Below, one piece after another: positions 59,793 to 64,000 of a stretch of 64,000 bases of DNA; position 1 is the first letter of the stretch, and each line of letters opens with the position of its first letter. The stretch spans positions 154,962-218,961 of the forward strand of contig JBDRZZ010000001.1 of assembly GCA_039804165.1 (NCBI GenBank), given 5' to 3'. A program made the translations under genes and the position numbers. Below the pieces are notes generated by a model. It was given only the letters and a program-made list of their open reading frames with translations. It did not search any database and was not told the origin of the DNA. The stretch is from a candidate division WOR-3 bacterium. Its GTDB lineage: Bacteria; Hydrothermota; UBA3072.

Positions 59793-61238
59793 ATGAAATC
59801 AAAAATTTTAATTTTTGTTATATTGGTGGTAATAAGTGGGTTTGTTTTTACTATAGTAAGGATAACAAATAGAAATATAGAAGAGGCCTATAAAAATAGC
59901 TATAAAACAGCTTTTCAGTTATTAGCAGTGATGGCCGATAATTATTTAAAAGGCGAAAAAGAGTTAAATAAAGTAGAAATAAACAACTTGAAGGAAAAGG
60001 GATTTAAGATTCTTGAAGAATGGATAAAAGAAAAAAAAATATCTTTTCCGGAAGATATAGAGGGACTGTGGATTTTTAGAGATTCTGTGATTCTGGAAAA
60101 CTTCATTAAATTTCCTGATTTAGAAGAGCCTATCCTGGATTTCTACAAAAGAGAATTAATGAATAAGCTTTATGGAACTTTATTAAATATAGGAGAGAGC
60201 TCTTTCTATTTAGTAAATATAACTCAGAAAGATTATAACATTCTTTTATTATCAAAGAAAGATTATGGAAGAGGAGAAATTTCTGAAATTTTCGATTCGC
60301 TTGTCACTTCTTCTAATCTTCTTTATTTTTCAATCCTTGATGAAAATAATTCTCCTATTCTTTACAGTTCTATTTATGAGGAATTCCTTCCTCTTAAAGG
60401 TGAAGGTCTTCATATTTTAGAAACTCCAGTTGGCAAAATTTTTCAGATTGAAGGGAGGAAGAATGGGGAGAGAATAATTGCTGGTTTTTCTATGAAACCC
60501 CTTTTAGTAGTAACTTCAATTAATATGTTTTTGCTTATATTGATAATATTAACTTTTTCTGTTTTAATTATTTTCTTTTTATACAAATTTACAAAATTTG
60601 AAAATTTTAGAATTGATAAAGAAAGAGAGATTCGTCATCTTGAGGAACTAAGTGCCCTCTCTTCAGGTTTTTCCCATGAGTTGAGGAATTCTCTTAATAC
60701 TCTTTCTCTACTTGCTAAGCAAATAGAGAAAGAAGAGGGAAGGCTCCTTAAGGAAGAAGTTAAAAAAATGAATTTAGTTATGGATTCTCTAAGATTATTG
60801 ACGCTTTCTAAAATTGATAAGAAAATTGTAGATCTTGAAAGTATTATTAGAGAATCAATTTCTCTTGTGAATAATAAAAAAGAAGTAGTAAAGTTTGAAA
60901 TAGAGAGTTCAGGGAAATTAGTTGTGGAAGGTAATAGAGTCCTATTGGTTTCTGCTTTTTCTAATATAATAAAGAATGCACTTGAAGCAAAAGCAAGCAA
61001 GATAAAAATAATTTTAAAAAAAGCTGGAAATACTGGAAGAATCTTATTTGTGGATAATGGTAAAGGAATTGAGAAAGAGAAGATCCCTCGAGTATTTGAG
61101 CCTTTTTATTCGGATAAAAAACAAAGTGGGCTTGGTTTATATTTGACGAAGAAGATTATTGAGGCTCATGGGGGAAATATTAGGATTTCAAGTGGAAAAG
61201 AAACAATGGTTGATATTCTTTTACCTATAAATGGATAA
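59793..61238 (+). CDS. Membrane sensor histidine kinase (NtrB-like)
   Basis: 481 residues. A membrane helix (about 5-22), a periplasmic domain (about 25-230) and a second helix (about 240-263) are followed by the kinase. The H-box is FSHELRNSLNTLS (His295). The ATPase has N-box NIIKNALEAKA, G1 VDNGKGIEKEKI, F-box VFEPFYSDK and G2 SGLGLYLTKKIIEAHGG. Sensing domain family and signal are unknown. The start has no Shine-Dalgarno and the end overlaps the response regulator by eight bases. Confidence 0.9.
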   Translation: MKSKILIFVILVVISGFVFTIVRITNRNIEEAYKNSYKTAFQLLAVMADNYLKGEKELNKVEINNLKEKGFKILEEWIKEKKISFPEDIEGLWIFRDSVILENFIKFPDLEEPILDFYKRELMNKLYGTLLNIGESSFYLVNITQKDYNILLLSKKDYGRGEISEIFDSLVTSSNLLYFSILDENNSPILYSSIYEEFLPLKGEGLHILETPVGKIFQIEGRKNGERIIAGFSMKPLLVVTSINMFLLILIILTFSVLIIFFLYKFTKFENFRIDKEREIRHLEELSALSSGFSHELRNSLNTLSLLAKQIEKEEGRLLKEEVKKMNLVMDSLRLLTLSKIDKKIVDLESIIRESISLVNNKKEVVKFEIESSGKLVVEGNRVLLVSAFSNIIKNALEAKASKIKIILKKAGNTGRILFVDNGKGIEKEKIPRVFEPFYSDKKQSGLGLYLTKKIIEAHGGNIRISSGKETMVDILLPING

Positions 61239-62571
61239 AATAAATATTTTACTCATTGAAGATGAAGCCAATCAAAGAGAGTTATTGAGAAAGATTCTTC
61301 TTAAAGAAGGGTATTTTGTAGAAGAAGCCTCAAAAGGAGAAGAAGCAATTTCTATTTTTGGTAAAGGCTATTTTGATTTAGTTCTCCTTGATAGGAAGTT
61401 ACCAGATTTATCTGGAATAGAGGTCCTAAAAAAAGTTAAAGAAATGAATCCTTTAATTCCAGTTATAATTATTACTGCTTTTGCAGAGGTCGATAATGCT
61501 GTAGAGGCAATGAAAGAAGGAGCCTTTGATTATTTAACTAAGCCTATTGATGTGGATGAACTTATTGTTGTAATAAAAAAGGCTTTGGATAATCTAAATC
61601 TTAAAAGAGAGAACTTGGAACTCAGAGAATCTTTGAAAGAAAAATTTCAATATGATAGGATAATTTATAGTTCTGGAATAATGGAAGATTTAATGTCTTT
61701 TGTTTTTAGGGCTGCCAAAAGTGATGCAAATGTTCTTATAACAGGGGAAAGTGGAACTGGTAAAGAGCTCATTGCAGGTGCAATTCACAATCTTTCAAAA
61801 AGAAATGATAAATTGTTTGTTGTTGTCCATCTTGCGGCACTTCCAGAAACTCTTATAGAATCTGAATTGTTTGGCTACGAGAAAGGGGCTTTTACAGGAG
61901 CTGATAAAAGAAGAATTGGAAAGTTTGAATTTGCTTCTTTTGGAACAATATTTCTTGATGAAATTGGAGAATTGTCAAAAGACGTTCAGGTTAAGTTATT
62001 AAGGGTAATAGAGGAGAAAAAAATAACAAGAATTGGCTCTAATAAAGAGATACCTATTGATGTTAGATTAATTTCCGCTACAAATAGGGATATAGAGAAG
62101 GAAGTTGAAGAAGGAAAATTCAGGGAAGATTTATATTATCGTTTAAATGTAATTCGTATCCAGGTTCCACCTTTAAGGAAGAGAAAAGAAGACATTCCTT
62201 TGCTTGTGGACCATTTTATAAAAATAGAGGCGGAAAAAGAAGGGAAAGAAATTAAGGGAATAACAGAGGAGGCTTTAAAAAAACTTCTTTCTTATGATTT
62301 TCCAGGAAATGTGAGGGAACTTGAGAATATTATTAAAAGAGCAGTTGTTTTTTGTCGGGGGAAATATATTTCTATAGAGGATATTCCGCTTTCAGTGGAT
62401 AAAAAAATAAGGCATAGTGGAAAGTTAAGAGATGTAATTGAAAAAGTCGAAATGGAGATGATTTTAGAAGCTTTAGAGAGATACAGCTGGAATCAAAGTA
62501 GAGCTGCAAAAGAATTGGGTATTTCTGAAAGAGCGATTAGATACAAGATGAAAAAATATAGAATAAAATAA
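61231..62571 (+). CDS. NtrC-family sigma-54 response regulator
   Basis: 446 residues. Receiver domain with the phospho-acceptor in [13 protein letters not shown] (Asp54) and PVIIITAFA. The AAA+ domain has Walker A GESGTGKE, the sigma-54 contact loop GAFTGA and Walker B FLDEIGE. A Fis-type helix-turn-helix is at the end ([23 protein letters not shown]). It should activate sigma-54 promoters when phosphorylated by the kinase just upstream. No clear sigma-54 promoter (GG-N10-GC) was recognised in the window, so targets are elsewhere or not apparent. A terminator follows directly. Confidence 0.95.
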   Translation: MDKINILLIEDEANQRELLRKILLKEGYFVEEASKGEEAISIFGKGYFDLVLLDRKLPDLSGIEVLKKVKEMNPLIPVIIITAFAEVDNAVEAMKEGAFDYLTKPIDVDELIVVIKKALDNLNLKRENLELRESLKEKFQYDRIIYSSGIMEDLMSFVFRAAKSDANVLITGESGTGKELIAGAIHNLSKRNDKLFVVVHLAALPETLIESELFGYEKGAFTGADKRRIGKFEFASFGTIFLDEIGELSKDVQVKLLRVIEEKKITRIGSNKEIPIDVRLISATNRDIEKEVEEGKFREDLYYRLNVIRIQVPPLRKRKEDIPLLVDHFIKIEAEKEGKEIKGITEEALKKLLSYDFPGNVRELENIIKRAVVFCRGKYISIEDIPLSVDKKIRHSGKLRDVIEKVEMEMILEALERYSWNQSRAAKELGISERAIRYKMKKYRIK

Positions 62572-62605
62572 AAACCCGTGGCAGAAGCCACGGGTTTTTA
62601 TTTTT
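62571..62605 (+). terminator. Terminator after the response regulator
   Basis: Perfect 12-bp stem (62571-62582 AAAACCCGTGGC with 62587-62598) and an AGAA loop, followed by TATTTTT. The A-rich left arm lets it serve the convergent gene at 62615 too. Confidence 0.92.
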
Positions 62606-62614
62606 GGTCCTGAG

Positions 62615-64000
62615 CTATTTCAGGACCGTTATTTTCTTTGCTACTTCGCTAGAACCTGCTGTTAGTTTGAGTAGATATACACCATTTGCAAGATCACTTA
62701 CATCAAGCTCTGCTTCTTGTGTTCCAGCGTCCTTTACACCCTTAACAAGGGTCTTTACTTCCTGACCAACTAAGTTGTAAAGCTTCAAGTTCACAGAGCT
62801 TCTTGCAAGAATGGTGTATGAAATTTTCGCATTTGAATTAACAAGAGCTGGAGCAGAGAGTTTTACAGCAAGAGGAGCTTCGGCAACACCCAGAACTGAT
62901 AATACTGCAGTTCCAAATAGACTTGGATTCTGCCAGGAGTCGTTGCTGTAAGACCACCATTTTAGCATATTTTGACGGTTTCCACCATCGTTCTCATTTA
63001 TCTGGGCTTCCCAACCAATGATTTGTCCTTCTTGTAGAGGGAATAAGGGATTTCCATCTTTCTTGAGTGAATCAACTGGAATTACTAATTCAAGAGCCCA
63101 ACCGTCTGAGGTTGATGTCCAGGCTATTGTCCCACCTGATACACTACCAGGTCCAGGGTTTCCAGTCTCTTCGTTATAGACATATCTCCATTGGACATCG
63201 TTACCATCATAGGAAGCAGCTTTTTCATTTCCACCATCAAAGTAAATTTCCCAGGAGTCACGTTCCCAAGGATTTTGGTGTTGAGTGTCTATTGAGTCAT
63301 CAACAACTTTTCCATAGAAATAGATACCGTCTGCATTCCAAGCAATACGATAATATGAAGAAAGGTCAAATCTTCCTCCATCTGGATAGCTTCTTTCTCC
63401 ACCCACACTCATTGTTATTGCTGGAACACCTTCCCAATCATCATCAAAACCATCAATACTTGCAGGAGGAAGTTCAATATATGGTATCTGAAGTTTTACA
63501 TCATCATTAGCAAGTTTTGCAGTTCCAAATAGACTTGGATTCTGCCAGGAGTCATTGCTATTAGACCACCATTTTAGAATATTTTCGCGGTCTGCTCCAT
63601 CGTTATCATTTACCTGAGCTTCCCAACCAATGATTGTTCCTTCTTGTAGAGAGAATAGCGGAGTACCATTTTTCTGTAGGGAATCAGCAGGAATCCAAAG
63701 TTCAATAGCCCAACCATTTGAAGTTAGTGTTGTTACAAACTCACCAGGTCCAGGGTTTCCAGTCTCTTCTCCATAGACATATCTCCACTGGACATCGTTA
63801 CCATCATAGGAAGCAGCTTTTTCATTTCCACCATCAAAGTAAATTTCCCAGGAGTCACGTTCCCAAGGATTTTGGTGTTGAGTGTCTACTGAGTCATCAA
63901 TAACTCTTCCATAGAAATAAAATCCAGGGGTATCTCCATCGACCCAACCTGCAATATAAAAACCGGATAAATCAGCCGCTCCATCAGAGGGGACTTGATC
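62615..64000 (-). CDS. Secreted protein with tandem CBM9-like domains, N-terminus off-window
   Basis: At least 462 codons; the frame is open from 62615 to the right edge without a stop, so the ATG at 63412 is internal. Two CBM9/DOMON-like domains follow each other (DGFDDDWEGVPAIT; WERDSWEIYFDGGNEKAASY; NPGPG; LKWWS-NDSWQNPSLFGTA). A C-terminal sorting domain ends the protein (LKLYNLVGQEVKTL, NGVYLLKLTAGSSEVAKKI). The family binds sugars at glycan ends in other proteins. The protein should be exported. Convergent with the sigma-54 regulator; start and promoter lie beyond the window. Confidence 0.8.
   Translation of the reverse strand, partial: DQVPSDGAADLSGFYIAGWVDGDTPGFYFYGRVIDDSVDTQHQNPWERDSWEIYFDGGNEKAASYDGNDVQWRYVYGEETGNPGPGEFVTTLTSNGWAIELWIPADSLQKNGTPLFSLQEGTIIGWEAQVNDNDGADRENILKWWSNSNDSWQNPSLFGTAKLANDDVKLQIPYIELPPASIDGFDDDWEGVPAITMSVGGERSYPDGGRFDLSSYYRIAWNADGIYFYGKVVDDSIDTQHQNPWERDSWEIYFDGGNEKAASYDGNDVQWRYVYNEETGNPGPGSVSGGTIAWTSTSDGWALELVIPVDSLKKDGNPLFPLQEGQIIGWEAQINENDGGNRQNMLKWWSYSNDSWQNPSLFGTAVLSVLGVAEAPLAVKLSAPALVNSNAKISYTILARSSVNLKLYNLVGQEVKTLVKGVKDAGTQEAELDVSDLANGVYLLKLTAGSSEVAKKITVLK
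62907..63919 (-). repeat. Tandem near-identical domain-coding repeat
   Basis: Two copies, 62907-63322 and 63519-63919, of the CBM9-like domain code. A run of about 100 bases (63192-63291 and 63789-63888) is identical. Copy 2 lacks 15 bases relative to copy 1 between the first and middle blocks. This is recent duplication or gene conversion inside one gene. Confidence 0.85.

Noticed and set aside
59770-62620. Sigma-54 promoter near the NtrC-type regulator
   Set aside because: No convincing GG-N10-GC element was recognised before the operon or nearby genes.
62615-63412. Complete gene starting at the ATG at 63412
   Set aside because: The frame stays open to the window end and the upstream part encodes another copy of the same domain.
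1-64000. CRISPR arrays, insertion sequences, integrases, prophage or secretion-apparatus genes
   Set aside because: No direct-repeat arrays with regular spacers, no transposase or integrase motifs and no type IX machinery genes were recognised; only sorting-domain cargo is present.

Overview
The window is AT-rich, gene-dense bacterial DNA with 49 protein-coding genes (two cut by the window edges), one short leader ORF, one decayed gene remnant and two adjacent tRNA-Ser genes. Four large exported proteins (4492-6759, 40156-42984, 44141-46360, 62615-64000) end in the Ig-like C-terminal sorting domain used by type IX secretion and related systems (QNYPNPF, then KIYDLLGRE-like and GIYFY-like blocks). 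With many lipoproteins, ThyX-type thymidylate synthesis, AMMECR1/Memo and DUF362/polyferredoxin genes, this fits a Gram-negative of the FCB group or a candidate phylum such as WOR-3/Stahlbacteria. That placement is inference from gene style, not from a marker tree.

Layout. 1-3.6 kb (-): an operon of a lipoprotein fragment, a haem-c beta-propeller lipoprotein and a polytopic membrane protein resembling DUF6057. 3.7-6.8 kb: a CE4 deacetylase and a secreted GH43 enzyme. 6.9-13.0 kb: a seven-gene operon with rpe, guaA, a degenerate M16-like protein, a VWA membrane protein, hypA and an Mrp-type ATPase resembling archaeal HypB-AT. 13.2-18.2 kb: leuA-leuC-leuD-ilvD. 18.3-21 kb: ppdK. 21.0-22.6 kb (-): hisG-thyX, divergent from DUF362 and a polyferredoxin. 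25.2-28.1 kb: ilvE and a peptide-type binding lipoprotein. 28.2-33.1 kb: an acidic TPR protein, an aminopeptidase P-like peptidase, efp, a CRP-like protein and a CNT nucleoside transporter. 33.2-39.8 kb: an interrupted GH5-like lipoprotein, a TGS GTPase, two tRNA-Ser, a Memo-AMMECR1 fusion and an LpoA-like lipoprotein. 40-46.4 kb: secreted proteins in a stretch that looks less AT-rich. 46.7-57 kb: small proteins, then alpha-2-macroglobulin and pbpC. 57-62.6 kb: a HAD hydrolase, a tandem LGPxWF-domain protein, a barrel-like protein and an NtrC-type two-component pair. 62.6-64 kb (-): a secreted protein with tandem CBM9-like domains.

How the genes work together. Polysaccharide breakdown is a theme: GH43, GH5-like, heparinase-like and CE4 proteins plus sugar-binding modules. 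The central-metabolism genes cover valine/isoleucine/leucine steps (ilvD, leuACD, ilvE), but leuB, ilvC and ilvBN are not in the window. PPDK links pyruvate and PEP. A2M and PBP1C form the usual periplasmic defence and cell-wall pair.

The most notable signals are regulatory. Several genes lack a Shine-Dalgarno sequence and sit 6-10 nt downstream of a TTGACa-16/17-TAnnnT promoter, so their mRNAs should be leaderless or nearly so. Other signals are an 18-bp hairpin at the predicted 5' end of one mRNA, a double dyad over the A2M promoter, a perfect 15-bp hairpin inside a signal-peptide coding region, and two in-frame starts with good ribosome-binding sites on the Memo-AMMECR1 gene, which would give an exported and a cytosolic form.
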